Of a stretch of DNA of 64,000 nt, positions 7,856 to 17,138 are shown piece after piece (position 1 is the stretch's first letter; every line of letters begins with the position of its first letter). The stretch is from Burkholderia sp. 4M9327F10. Lineage in GTDB: Bacteria > Pseudomonadota > Gammaproteobacteria > Burkholderiales > Burkholderiaceae. The stretch lies in assembly GCF_005503145.1 (NCBI RefSeq), contig NZ_SCNV01000027.1, positions 1-64,000 of the forward strand, read 5' to 3'. A program made the translations under genes and the position numbers. The notes beneath the pieces are model-generated. The model was not told where the DNA came from, searched no databases, and was given only the letters and a program-made list of their open reading frames with translations.

Positions 7856-9919
7856 ATGTCCCTCTCGCAAGAAGCCAATCCTCTACTCGAAGACTGGCAT
7901 ACACCCTACGGCTTACCGCCGTTTGAACGGATTCACCCCGAGCATTTCACCCCCGCATTCGATGCCGCGATGCTTGAGCGTCAGCGCGAGATCGACGCCA
8001 TTGCCACTCGCACCGAGGCGCCGAGCTTCGGCAATACGGTCGCGGCGCTGGATGCCTGCGGCCAGTTGCTGGGCCGCATTCGAATGCTCTTTGACAACCT
8101 CTCGCTGAGCGAGACTTCACCGGCCCTGCAGGCGGTCGAGCGTGAGATGGCGCCGCGTATTGCAGCGCACGAAAGCGCGGTCTACCAGAACGAAGCATTG
8201 TTCATGCGTCTGCATGCGCTGTACGAGCGGCGCGCGAGTCTCGGTTTGACGGCTGAACAAGTGCGCTTGCTGGAGCGCTTCCATCTGGACTTCGAGCGGG
8301 CCGGCGCAACGCTCGGCGCAGCGGAGAAAGTCCGCTTCGCGGCGATCGTCGAGGAGCTGGCGGCGCTCTCTACCCAGTTTGCCCAGAACGTCCTCGCCGA
8401 CGAAGCGTCGTTCGCCTTGACGCTTGCCACGCCGGACGAGCGCGCCGGCCTGCCGTCGTTCGTGCTTGACGCGGCCTTGCAGGCGGGACGCGAGCGCGGG
8501 ATGCCGGAAGGCACGTATGTGATCACACTGTCGCCGTCGCTCTCCGGGCCCTTCCTGACCTTCTCCGAGCGCCGCGATCTGCGCGAGCAGGTGTGGCGTG
8601 CGCGCGGCGAACGCGGCGCGCATCCGGGCGAGCACGACAACCGCCCGGTCGCTGCGCGAATCGTGGCGTTGCGGCAGGAGCAGGCCGCGCTGCTGGGCTA
8701 TGCGACCTACGCCGACTACAAGCTGGCCGATCGCATGGCGCCGTCGGTCGCGGCTGTCGACGAACTGCTGCAGCGCGCCTGGAAGCCGGCTGTCGAGATG
8801 GCCAGACACGACCGCGAACGCCTGAGTGCGCTGGCAGTCGAACTCGGCCAGCCGACGCCGATCGCCGCGTGGGACTGGCGCTACCTGGCCGAGAAAGTGC
8901 GGCAGAAGAGTTTCGCCATCGACGATGCCCAGATCAAGCCGTATTTCTCGCTCGACGCGATGCAGGCCGCGATGTTCGATTGCGCTTCACGGCTCTTCGG
9001 TGTGCGTTTCAAGGAATGCCACGGCATTGCGCTCTATCATCCCGACGCCCGCGTGTGGGAAGTGATGGACTCCGAAGGAAAATTGATCGGCGTGTTCATT
9101 GGCGACAACTTCGCGCGCCAGACCAAACGCAGCGGCGCCTGGATGAGCATTCTGCGCTCGCAGTCGGGCCGCGACGGCGGCACCTTGCCGATCGTGCTGA
9201 ACAACAACAACTTCGCGAAGGGTTCGCCGACGCTCCTGAGCTTCGACGATATCCGTACGCTGTTCCACGAGTTCGGTCATGGGCTGCATGGTCTGATGTC
9301 GAATGTGCAGTACGAGCGGCTGGCGGGCACCAACGTGCTCGCGGACTTCGTGGAGCTGCCGTCGCAGTTGTTCGAGAACTGGGCGCAGGAGCGCGAGGTG
9401 CTGTTGCGCCACGCGCGCCACGTCGAAACCGGCGAGGCGATTCCGGCGGAACTGCTCGAGCGTCTGGATGCGGCAAGCCGTTTCGATCAGGCTTTCACGA
9501 CGGTGCAGTATGTTGGACCGGCATTGATCGACATGGCCCTGCACGCGCGCACCGACACCGCGCCGGTGGACATTGCGCAATTCCAGGCAGACGAGGCGGC
9601 GAAGCTCGGCGTCCCTGACGATATCGGCATGCGCCATTATCTGCCGCATTTCCAGCACCTGTTCGCGGGGGACGACTACGCGGCGGGCTACTACGTCTAT
9701 ATGTGGGCCGAGGTGCTGGAAGCGGACGGTTACGCCGCTTTCACGGAAGCGGGCGACCCGTTCGACCGCGGCACCGCCGAGCGCCTGCTGACGTGGATTT
9801 ACAGCGCAGGCAATTCGATCGATCCGGCGACGGCCTTCAGGACCTTCCGCGGGCGCGAGCCGGCGGTCGAGCCGATGCTGGAGAAGCGCGGCTTGCTGGC
9901 TGCGCCTGCACGCGGGTGA
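7856..9919 (+). CDS. prlC: Oligopeptidase A (M3 family metallopeptidase)
   Basis: This 687-residue zinc metallopeptidase has the gluzincin motif HEFGH at residues 471-475. A downstream conserved Glu lies in LADFVELPSQLFENW. The N-terminal start NPLLEDWHTPYGLPPFERI and overall length match cytoplasmic PrlC/OpdA, which degrades short peptides and cleaved signal peptides. The order of helical N-terminal domain and C-terminal catalytic domain is as in the family, with no truncation. A hairpin follows the stop codon. It lies 30 bp after the GNAT gene, so read-through from that operon is possible. Confidence 0.93.
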   Translation: MSLSQEANPLLEDWHTPYGLPPFERIHPEHFTPAFDAAMLERQREIDAIATRTEAPSFGNTVAALDACGQLLGRIRMLFDNLSLSETSPALQAVEREMAPRIAAHESAVYQNEALFMRLHALYERRASLGLTAEQVRLLERFHLDFERAGATLGAAEKVRFAAIVEELAALSTQFAQNVLADEASFALTLATPDERAGLPSFVLDAALQAGRERGMPEGTYVITLSPSLSGPFLTFSERRDLREQVWRARGERGAHPGEHDNRPVAARIVALRQEQAALLGYATYADYKLADRMAPSVAAVDELLQRAWKPAVEMARHDRERLSALAVELGQPTPIAAWDWRYLAEKVRQKSFAIDDAQIKPYFSLDAMQAAMFDCASRLFGVRFKECHGIALYHPDARVWEVMDSEGKLIGVFIGDNFARQTKRSGAWMSILRSQSGRDGGTLPIVLNNNNFAKGSPTLLSFDDIRTLFHEFGHGLHGLMSNVQYERLAGTNVLADFVELPSQLFENWAQEREVLLRHARHVETGEAIPAELLERLDAASRFDQAFTTVQYVGPALIDMALHARTDTAPVDIAQFQADEAAKLGVPDDIGMRHYLPHFQHLFAGDDYAAGYYVYMWAEVLEADGYAAFTEAGDPFDRGTAERLLTWIYSAGNSIDPATAFRTFRGREPAVEPMLEKRGLLAAPARG

Positions 9920-9944
9920 TTCGCGCAGTAACGGGAAGCTAGAA

Positions 9945-9983
9945 CCTGCCGGGCGCATGGGCGTGCGCCTGGCAGGGCGTTTC
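9945..9983 (+). terminator. Hairpin terminator downstream of prlC
   Basis: The arm from 9945 (CCTGCCGGGCGCA) pairs with TGCGCCTGGCAGG (ending 9976) with a single G-T wobble, followed by GCGTTTCG. It is 25 bp after the prlC stop codon. Confidence 0.6.
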
Positions 9984-10321
9984 GCTGGCCTGCGTCGTCA
10001 AACCTGCACGGCGAAATTTGTCGTGTTCAAATTCGTACCCCGTCCGTTTCCTGTACTTCGGCATGGGCTCGGCGCCGGTGGCCGCGGCAAGCTATCGCCT
10101 GTTTATTGCCTGTTTATCGCCGGTTGTCTGCGCTCGATTGCGGTCGCCTTGAGCAACGGTATGTTTCCGCGCTTGACGAACTGCCGCCGTCTGCGGCGAG
10201 ATCCGCCGCCGGGGGCCGTCCGGGGCCATTGTGCGAATGACGCGTTACGGCGGATTGCCCGCCAAGCCCCGTCATACGGTGCTCTCAGCGGGCGCTACGG
10301 GGGGCTTGGCGCGCCGCAAAC

Positions 10322-10386
10322 CGGCCATAAGCGGACCATAAGTGGACCATAAGTGGACCAGCAGCGGACCATAAGCGGACCCAAAG
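10322..10386. repeat. Six-unit 11-bp tandem array
   Basis: Units end or start at 10332, 10343, 10354, 10365 and 10376, with consensus YGGACCATAAG. There is a partial unit at 10322-10331 and two diverged units (TGGACCAGCAG, CGGACCCAAAG). The array is non-coding and lies about 230 bp upstream of the isocitrate dehydrogenase start. It has the same period as the array at 15-113 but a different sequence. Confidence 0.85.
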
Positions 10387-10612
10387 CCCGCCCGATCGCA
10401 CGCGCGGAATCCACCCGAATCCCGGCCCGGATGTCAAGCTCAGGAGGCGTATTCTGGTAAACACGCCTATACTCACGGGCGCGCCTTAAAAGTCGTACTC
10501 TGGGCCGCGCTGCAGTCCGGTGCGAATTTGTACGCTGTTTATTACGGTGCAACCTCGTCGGCTCAGCGCCACCAACGCTCTGTCTTTCATTTCATCACGC
10601 AAAGCATCAGAT

Positions 10613-12841
10613 ATGTCTACATCGCCGAAGATCATCTACACCCTCACCGACGAAGCGCCGGCTCTGGCAACCTACTCGCTGCTGCCGATCGTGAAGGCTT
10701 TCACGCGCTCATCGGACGTCGCCGTCGAAACGCGCGACATCTCGCTGGCTGGCCGTATCATCGCCGCGTTCCCGGATTATCTGACTGCGGAGCAAAAGGG
10801 ACCTGACGATCTCGCCGAACTGGGTGCGCTCACCACCCGTCCGGAAGCCAACATCATCAAGCTGCCGAACATCAGCGCCTCGGTGCCGCAACTGAAGGCC
10901 GCCATTGCCGAACTGCGCGACCAGGGCTACAAGCTGCCGGCCTACCCGGATGCCGCCACGACCGACGAAGAAAAAGACGTCAAGGCTCGCTACGACAAGA
11001 TCAAGGGCAGCGCCGTGAACCCGGTGCTGCGCGAAGGCAATTCGGACCGCCGCGCGCCGTTGTCGGTCAAGAACTACGCACGCAAGCATCCGCACAAAAT
11101 GGGTGCATGGAGTGCGGATTCGAAGTCGCACGTGGCGCACATGAGCGGCGGCGATTTCTACGGTAGCGAAAAATCGGCGCTGATCGGCACGGCCGGCAAC
11201 GTCAGGATCGAACTGACCGCCGCCGACGGCAGCAAGACGGTCCTGAAAGAAAAGACGGCTGTGAAGGCCGGTGAAATCATCGACGCATCGGTGCTCAGCA
11301 AGAACGCGCTGCGCAGCTTCATCGAAGCGCAGATCGCCGACGCCAAGGCCAACAACGTGCTGTTCTCGGTGCACCTGAAGGCCACCATGATGAAGGTCTC
11401 GGACCCGATCATCTTCGGTCAGGTGGTCTCGGTGTTCTATAAGGATGTGCTGACCAAGCACGCGGACGCGCTGGCCAAGGTGGGCTTCAATCCGAACAAC
11501 GGTATCGGCGACCTGTACGCGCGCCTGAAAGATCTGCCCGAGCAAACGCGCGACGCGATCGAAGCGGACATGAAGGCCCAGTACGAACAACGCCCGCATC
11601 TGGCGATGGTCAACTCGGACAAGGGCATCACCAGCCTGCACGTGCCGAGCGACGTGATCGTCGACGCATCGATGCCCGCCATGATCCGCGAGTCCGGCAA
11701 GATGTGGGGCGCCGACGGCGCGCTGCACGACGCCAAGGCCGTGATTCCGGACCGCTGCTACGCGGATGTCTACCAGGCTGTGATCGAAGACTGCAAGAAG
11801 CACGGCGCGTTCGATCCGGTCACGATGGGCAGCGTGCCCAACGTCGGCCTGATGGCGCAAGCGGCTGAAGAATACGGTTCACACGACAAGACGTTCCAGA
11901 TCAAGGCGAACGGCGTGGTCCGCGTGAGCGACGAAGCCGGCAACGTCCTGCTCGAGCAGAACGTGGAAGAGGGCGACATCTTCCGCATGTGCCAGACCAA
12001 GGACGCGCCGATTCAGGACTGGGTCAAGCTGGCCGTGAACCGTGCCCGCGCCACCAATACGCCGGCCGTGTTCTGGCTGGATGCGGCTCGCGCGCACGAC
12101 GCCCAGATCATCAAGAAGGTCGAGCAGTACCTGAAGGACCACGACACGAGCGGTCTGGATATCCGCATCCTGACGCCGGTCGAAGCGACGAAGTTCTCGA
12201 TCGAACGCATTCGTGCCGGCAAGGACACGATTTCGGTCACCGGCAACGTGCTGCGCGACTACCTGACCGACCTGTTCCCGATCATGGAACTGGGCACCAG
12301 CGCGAAGATGCTGTCGATCGTCCCGCTGATGGAAGGTGGCGGCCTGTTCGAAACCGGCGCAGGCGGTTCGGCGCCGAAGCACGTGCAGCAGCTGGTCGAA
12401 GAAGGTTTCCTGCGTTGGGACTCGCTGGGTGAATTCCTCGCGCTGGCCGCTTCGCTCGAACACCTGAGCAACGCGTATCACAACCCGAAAGCGCAGGTGC
12501 TGGCCAAGACGCTCGACCAGGCCACCGGCAAGTTCCTCGACAACGACAAGTCGCCGGCCCGCAAGGTGGGTGGCATCGACAACCGCGGCAGCCACTTCTA
12601 CCTGGCGACGTACTGGGCCGAAGCACTGGCCGCCCAGGACGACGACGCGCAACTGAAGGCGCAGTTCGCCGGTGTGGCGAAGGCGCTGGTCGAGAACGAA
12701 GCGAAGATCGTTGAAGAACTGGGCGCGGCACAAGGCAAGCCGGTGGATATCGGCGGTTACTACCGTCCGAACACTGACCTGACCAGCAAGGCCATGCGTC
12801 CGAGCGCCACGCTCAACCAGATCGTGGACTCGGTGGCCTGA
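10613..12841 (+). CDS. icd: NADP-dependent isocitrate dehydrogenase, monomeric type
   Basis: The 742-residue length matches the monomeric (IDH-II) family, which is unrelated in size to the dimeric 45-kDa enzyme. The start MSTSPKIIYTLTDEAPALATYSLLPIV is the family N-terminus, and the internal NSDKGITSLHVPSDVIVDASMPAMIR and GAGGSAPKHVQQ regions are characteristic. It converts isocitrate to 2-oxoglutarate, producing NADPH and CO2, in the cytoplasm. The ATG at 10613 is chosen over an upstream in-frame codon at 10520 because homology begins at MSTSPK. It is monocistronic, flanked by an 11-bp array upstream and a long hairpin downstream. Confidence 0.95.
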   Translation: MSTSPKIIYTLTDEAPALATYSLLPIVKAFTRSSDVAVETRDISLAGRIIAAFPDYLTAEQKGPDDLAELGALTTRPEANIIKLPNISASVPQLKAAIAELRDQGYKLPAYPDAATTDEEKDVKARYDKIKGSAVNPVLREGNSDRRAPLSVKNYARKHPHKMGAWSADSKSHVAHMSGGDFYGSEKSALIGTAGNVRIELTAADGSKTVLKEKTAVKAGEIIDASVLSKNALRSFIEAQIADAKANNVLFSVHLKATMMKVSDPIIFGQVVSVFYKDVLTKHADALAKVGFNPNNGIGDLYARLKDLPEQTRDAIEADMKAQYEQRPHLAMVNSDKGITSLHVPSDVIVDASMPAMIRESGKMWGADGALHDAKAVIPDRCYADVYQAVIEDCKKHGAFDPVTMGSVPNVGLMAQAAEEYGSHDKTFQIKANGVVRVSDEAGNVLLEQNVEEGDIFRMCQTKDAPIQDWVKLAVNRARATNTPAVFWLDAARAHDAQIIKKVEQYLKDHDTSGLDIRILTPVEATKFSIERIRAGKDTISVTGNVLRDYLTDLFPIMELGTSAKMLSIVPLMEGGGLFETGAGGSAPKHVQQLVEEGFLRWDSLGEFLALAASLEHLSNAYHNPKAQVLAKTLDQATGKFLDNDKSPARKVGGIDNRGSHFYLATYWAEALAAQDDDAQLKAQFAGVAKALVENEAKIVEELGAAQGKPVDIGGYYRPNTDLTSKAMRPSATLNQIVDSVA

Positions 12842-12884
12842 GCGCAGGCTAGCTGAAGGTCAGTAGCAAACGCAACGAACGCCG

Positions 12885-12935
12885 CGGGCGGGCTGTACGG
12901 CAACGTCAATCATGACGTGCCGTACAGCCCGCCCG
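12885..12935. terminator. Very strong bidirectional hairpin between convergent genes
   Basis: An 18-bp arm at 12885-12902 is the exact reverse complement of 12918-12935. Inside it CGTCA (12904-12908) pairs with TGACG (12913-12917), leaving one bulged A and a four-base loop. There is no T-run on the plus side. Its position between icd (plus) and the 75-residue gene (minus) fits a terminator serving both. Confidence 0.8.
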
Positions 12936-13028
12936 TTGCACTTGGCGGGCGTGATGGCGAACCACCACGCGCGAGCGGTGCGGGGGCGGGTGCGTCAGGG
13001 GTTGTCCCCGAGCGCCGGTGTTACGCGC

Positions 13029-13256
13029 TTAAACGTGAACGATTTCCCAGTCGGAAATCTTCTCCGGTATTTCGAGCGTCGAGGTGTCGGCTTCGGACAG
13101 ATGCGGGCAGCACACGCCTCGTGCGAGGTCGTCCGCGGCATGCTGAGGGCTGGCGAACTGGCCAAGCTTCTCATTGCCGAACGATGCTTCCCAGCCGTCC
13201 TTGCCGGGCAAAATGTAGAACGATCCTTCCGTCGAACCAAAGCGAAAGCCTTCCAT
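13029..13256 (-). CDS. Hypothetical protein, 75 residues
   Basis: This small acidic soluble protein begins MEGFRFGSTEGSFYILPGKD and has a Cys pair in GVCCPHL. The start at 13256 is supported by GGGAGAG six bases upstream; a longer frame from 13376 lacks a ribosome-binding site. No family is recognised. It is transcribed towards icd and separated from it by the long hairpin. The preceding AT-rich DNA (13449-13496) may hold its promoter. Confidence 0.65.
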   Translation of the reverse strand: MEGFRFGSTEGSFYILPGKDGWEASFGNEKLGQFASPQHAADDLARGVCCPHLSEADTSTLEIPEKISDWEIVHV

Positions 13257-13570
13257 TTTTTCTCTCCCGATCATCATTAAAAAAAGCGGTTTCGCGGCTG
13301 ACCTGCGTGCGGGACGCGGGCCGGTTCTGGAGCGGTACTCGCGGGGCGGTTGTTGTTGCCCGCTTGATCCGGTCATCCAGAACGCCTGCTCATGTAAAAG
13401 AGTCTACGTCAGCGAGCCGCGGCAAAAGCATCGTTAGTGAGATCGTTCGATTAAAAAATAGTTATTAAAAACAATCGCTTATTGATTTTATTCCGGATTG
13501 TGGAATGTGGGACGGCATTGCGAAACGGCCGATTTGTGCCATGCACCACGATTTTTTGTAGTGCAACGGT
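13257..13570. other. Intergenic region with AT-rich patch
   Basis: No gene is supported. DNA from about 13449 to 13496 is strongly AT-rich against a GC-rich background. On the minus strand a weak stem (AATC/GATT) followed by GTTTTTAAT at about 13468-13490 could end the LysR transcript. The same patch could promote the 75-residue gene. Confidence 0.4.
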
Positions 13571-14479
13571 TCATTCCGCATCGTGAAATTTCCCGGTATT
13601 TGCACAAGTTTCGAGCAACCACGCCTTGAGCATCTGCGTGCCGGCCTGCAACTCGCCGCTGCGCGGATGCACGAGGTAATAGCCACTGCTTAGCGGGAGC
13701 GCCAGTTCGAACGGCTCGATCAGCGCGCCGCTGGCCACTTCGGCCTGTGTGAGCAGCGAGCTGGTGAGCACCACGCCTTGCCCGCGCACGGCGGCTTCAA
13801 TGGCGATCAAGGACTGGTCGACGTGCAGACCGGCGATGCTGCCGATCTGCGCCTCGCCTAGCTTGCTGAAGGTCCTGAGCCAGGTGTCCCAGTGCGGATG
13901 CAAGGTGTTATGCAGCAGCGTGGCGCGTTGCAGATCGTCGGGGTGTTTCAGCTTTAACCGCTTTGCGTAGGCCGGGCTGCAATAGATATGCGCGGCGTCG
14001 GCGTAGAGCAGGTCTACCGAGAGCGCCGCGTCGATACCGTTGAAATAGCGCACGGCCAGATCGACCGCATCGAATTCGAAGTCGACAAACGAGGTCGATG
14101 TGCTGAGGTTCAGCGCAATGCCCGGATGCGCGACCAGGAAGTCCGTCATGCGCGGCGCGAACCATTTGGCGGCGAAACTGGGCGGCATCGAGAGCCGCAC
14201 GCCGTTGTTGCGGGCTTCGCGCACCCGCCGGCTTGCTTCTACGATCCGCGCGAGCGCGGGCTGGATTTGCGCGCAGTAGGCGCGGCCTTCCGCCGTTGGC
14301 GTGACCTGCCGGATCTGCCGGACGAATAGCGCAATCCCCAGCCATTCCTCCAGCTTCTGGATCTGCTGGCCGACCGCACCGGGCGTGACGCTCAGCTCTT
14401 CTGCCGCTAAAGTAAAACTGCCAAGACGCATGGCGGCCTCAAGGGCTACCAAGGCTTTGAGGGGAGGGATCGGGCGCAT
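13571..14479 (-). CDS. LysR family transcriptional regulator (GcvA-like)
   Basis: This 302-residue protein has a winged HTH at residues 1-65 (LKALVALEAAMRLGSFTLAAEELSVTPGAVGQQIQKLEEWLG) and a substrate-binding domain from about 90 to 295. The PIPPLKALVALEAA start and RQIRQVTPTAEGRAY segment are typical of the GcvA/AmpR-like subgroup. It is divergent from the EamA exporter with about 100 bp between start codons, the standard arrangement for a LysR regulator and its target. The intergenic DNA contains ACAAT-N12-ATTGT near 14538-14560, a possible but imperfect LysR site. Confidence 0.88.
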   Translation of the reverse strand: MRPIPPLKALVALEAAMRLGSFTLAAEELSVTPGAVGQQIQKLEEWLGIALFVRQIRQVTPTAEGRAYCAQIQPALARIVEASRRVREARNNGVRLSMPPSFAAKWFAPRMTDFLVAHPGIALNLSTSTSFVDFEFDAVDLAVRYFNGIDAALSVDLLYADAAHIYCSPAYAKRLKLKHPDDLQRATLLHNTLHPHWDTWLRTFSKLGEAQIGSIAGLHVDQSLIAIEAAVRGQGVVLTSSLLTQAEVASGALIEPFELALPLSSGYYLVHPRSGELQAGTQMLKAWLLETCANTGKFHDAE

Positions 14480-14581
14480 GGAATAGTTTTGCTATCTCAT
14501 CGGCGAAATTTAATCATTTGTACCGCAGTGGCTGCGCCGAGACAATCGGAACACTGAAATTGTTTTCCGAGAGCGCTTGCC

Positions 14582-15520
14582 ATGAATCCCGCCTACCTCG
14601 CCTTTACGTTGCTCGGTTTCATCTGGGGCAGCAACTTCCTCTTCATGAAGCTGGCTAGCGTCTGGATTTCCCCTGCCCAGATCGTGTTTCTGCGCGTGCT
14701 GTTTGGCTTTATTCCGCTCCTCGTCTTCGCGCTGGCCACGCGGGCGCTCAAATGGCGTCATCTGCGGCATGCGCCTCATTTCATCGTGATGTCGTTGCTG
14801 GCGACCACGGCCTACTACTACGCGTTCGCGAAGGGCGCGGCGTTGTTGCTCTCGAGCGTGGCCGGCATGTTGAGCGGGGCGATTCCGCTGTTCTCGTTCA
14901 TTTGCGCATGGGCGCTGCTGCGTGACGAACGCCCCAGTGGCCGCATGATCGCAGGCATGCTCTGCGGTTTTCTCGGCGTTCTGCTGATTGCTCATCCGTG
15001 GACCAGCGCGGGAACCGGCGTCAATCTGGCCGGCGTGCTGTATATGGTGGCCGGGTCGCTGAGCGTGGGCTGTTCGTTTGCTTACGCGCGCCGCTTTCTC
15101 ACCGGGCTGGACCTTTCGCCGCTCGCGCTCTCGACCTGGCAAATCGGCTTCGCACTGCTCACCATCAGTTGCGTGACCGACTTTCATGGCATCGGCCGGA
15201 TTGCCGCTCATCCTGCGGCCCTCGCCGGTCTGGTGCTGGGTCTCGGGCTGCTCGGGACGGGCGTCGCCTATATGCTCTACTACTTCATCGTGCAGCGGCT
15301 CGGCGCGCTCGCGGCATCGAGTGTGACCTATATTCCGCCCGTCGTTGCCTTGCTGGTGGGACTCGTCTTCGCCGGCGAGCCGTTGCGGCCGCTGCATCTG
15401 CTGGCGATGGCATGCATCCTCGGCGGCGTCTATCTGTTGCAAAGCGGGCGGCGGCCGCCGTTGCCGGCGGCGCGTGGTGCGCAGCCCGCCAGCCGTTTCC
15501 AGGCAGACGCCAGTCACTGA
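14582..15520 (+). CDS. EamA/DMT family transporter
   Basis: This 312-residue membrane protein has about ten predicted transmembrane helices forming two EamA repeats. The first is near residues 5-140 (FIWGSNFLFMKLASVWISP...), the second near 155-290, ending in YIPPVVALLVGLVFAGEPL, a common motif of the second repeat. DMT-family carriers export metabolites or amino acids. The divergent LysR regulator probably controls it (inference from arrangement). The tail (RRPPLPAARGAQPASRF) is hydrophilic. Confidence 0.88.
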   Translation: MNPAYLAFTLLGFIWGSNFLFMKLASVWISPAQIVFLRVLFGFIPLLVFALATRALKWRHLRHAPHFIVMSLLATTAYYYAFAKGAALLLSSVAGMLSGAIPLFSFICAWALLRDERPSGRMIAGMLCGFLGVLLIAHPWTSAGTGVNLAGVLYMVAGSLSVGCSFAYARRFLTGLDLSPLALSTWQIGFALLTISCVTDFHGIGRIAAHPAALAGLVLGLGLLGTGVAYMLYYFIVQRLGALAASSVTYIPPVVALLVGLVFAGEPLRPLHLLAMACILGGVYLLQSGRRPPLPAARGAQPASRFQADASH

Positions 15521-15623
15521 CGTGGCGAGCGCCCTGGGGGCAACGGCGAGCGAGCGCGCGCTGCCGGTTCGAACGCAGGCAGCTTGGGTGCGGCCGCGGT
15601 GTTAGCCGGCCTGAGCAGACGCG

Positions 15624-16847
15624 TCAGGCCGTTGCGCCGTAGAACACGTCCAGAGTGGGAAAGGCCGCCGCGCCGCGCAGGCAGTCCCATAGATAGATGG
15701 CAAAACCGGGATCGCCGGTCCACAGCGAATAGCGCAGTTGTCCATAGGCCGCCTCATCGGCCTCGGTCTGGGCGATGCCATGCATGGCGAAAGCTCTGGC
15801 GCGCTCAAGCCACTTGATGTCCCCTGTGCGCTGGTAGAGGACCAGAAACGCGTAGCCGTTGCCGCCTGTGCCGTGACACAGGTTCGAACCCTTCGTGAGC
15901 GGTCCCGCGCGCCAGACCGCTTCGCCGCCCGCGAGCAGAAGCGGGTCCAGTTCGCGGCTCGGCAGATGCGCGAGGCAGACGATAAAACCCGGCGCCCCGT
16001 GGCACAACTGCATAAGCATGCGCGGCGTCCGCCCTTCGGGCGTATCGAGGAAGGCGCGCCAGTTCGCCTCGCCATTTTCGAGCGTGACGGTCCGCCGTAT
16101 CGTGTTGACGATGCGCTGCTCCCACTCGCTCCAGCTGGCCGCGTCGAGCAGATGCCGGCCGCGTATCAGCGGCAGCGCGGTGCCGACAAAGCCGTGCACA
16201 CCGTCGAGGTAGGTCGACTCCTTGCCGTACATCTCCTGGGTCCAGTAGTGGCAGGCATGCTGTTCCGACCACTTCAGCCCGGAGGCGAGTTGCTGCGCGG
16301 TCTCGCGAAACAGCTCGGCCCAGCGCTCGTCCTGGGTGCGCTCATGGAGCAGCGACGCAGCGAGCAGCGTGCCGGGCGAGCCCCACATCAGTTCGCGGGT
16401 GGGGTTGCCGAGATTGCTGCGGATCAGTGCGGCAAGCCGGTCGGCGAGCGCGGCACTCGGCGCATGCCCGTACTCGAGCATCAGCCAGGGCGTCTCGCCC
16501 ATCATCCATGAAGCGAAAAACGTGCTGTCGTTCTGTTCGAGCCAGGTGCGATTCGCTTCGCGCAGGGTATCGATATGCGCCAACGGGTCGCGCTGCAGCT
16601 TTACCGCGCCGACTGCCCGGAGATAATCGAGCGCCCACACGACACCGCACGCGCCGAAGTAAAGCGGCGTGAGCGGCGAGGGCGGACTCCCGCCTGCATC
16701 GCAGTCGCGTGGATGGACTGGCCAGCGTCCGTCCGCGCTCATGCGTGCTTCGGTATCGCTGGCAATCCGGCCAATGCAATCTCTTGCGCGAGTCTCATCC
16801 CACTCCAGTGCTTGCAGTGGCTCATGACGTGCCGGATCGAAAAGCAT
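15624..16847 (-). CDS. LanC-like (lanthionine synthetase C-like) protein
   Basis: This 407-residue protein is built of helical repeats with LanC signatures: GSPGTLLAAS near 157-166, HGFVG at 218-222, CHGAPG at 282-287, CHGTGGNG at 324-331 and WTGDPG at 376-381. The zinc ligands known in NisC (one His region, one Cys, then Cys-His) correspond to H218, C282, C324 and H325, so the metal site looks intact. LanC enzymes cyclise dehydrated Ser/Thr with Cys in lantibiotics; eukaryotic LANCL proteins instead add glutathione. No lanthipeptide precursor, dehydratase or export gene is nearby. A glutathione S-transferase gene is adjacent and divergent, so a LANCL-like role is worth considering (inference). 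Confidence 0.8.
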   Translation of the reverse strand: MLFDPARHEPLQALEWDETRARDCIGRIASDTEARMSADGRWPVHPRDCDAGGSPPSPLTPLYFGACGVVWALDYLRAVGAVKLQRDPLAHIDTLREANRTWLEQNDSTFFASWMMGETPWLMLEYGHAPSAALADRLAALIRSNLGNPTRELMWGSPGTLLAASLLHERTQDERWAELFRETAQQLASGLKWSEQHACHYWTQEMYGKESTYLDGVHGFVGTALPLIRGRHLLDAASWSEWEQRIVNTIRRTVTLENGEANWRAFLDTPEGRTPRMLMQLCHGAPGFIVCLAHLPSRELDPLLLAGGEAVWRAGPLTKGSNLCHGTGGNGYAFLVLYQRTGDIKWLERARAFAMHGIAQTEADEAAYGQLRYSLWTGDPGFAIYLWDCLRGAAAFPTLDVFYGATA

Positions 16848-17138
16848 GGGTACCTCGGGTTCGTTTGGATGAGCGAAGCGTGCGGAAACAAACGGGCGGT
16901 ATGCGCGGAGGATGGCGCCCGCAGCTCGCGCACCGCCGGGCGGCGCAGCGCTTGCGAATCTCGCGACGCTGCCCGATCATCTAGCCGGCACCGATGATGC
17001 CTGAGGATGCGAGCATTGTCGAAAGGTGCACGACGCATGACCAATAGAAGCGGGCACACGCAGGCGGCGCACATCGGTTCGCGCTGCACGCCGCACCGCT
17101 CAACATGACAACATGAATCAACCCAATGGAGTGAATGG

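Larger units (their letters stand above)
9920..10612. other. Long intergenic region before isocitrate dehydrogenase
   Basis: Nearly 700 bp show no supported gene. The contents recognised are the hairpin after prlC (9945-9983), a two-unit 11-bp duplication at 10097-10118 (GCCTGTTTATY) and the 11-bp array at 10322-10386. The region from about 10390 to 10612 probably contains the promoter and leader of the isocitrate dehydrogenase gene, but I cannot fix the hexamers. Confidence 0.5.

Noticed and set aside
13908..14345. 145-codon minus-strand frame within the LysR gene
   Set aside because: It is an alternative frame of a LysR gene with a complete HTH and effector domain.
15624..17138. Lantibiotic gene cluster around the LanC-like gene
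   Set aside because: No short Ser/Thr/Cys-rich precursor, dehydratase, protease or exporter was found on either side.
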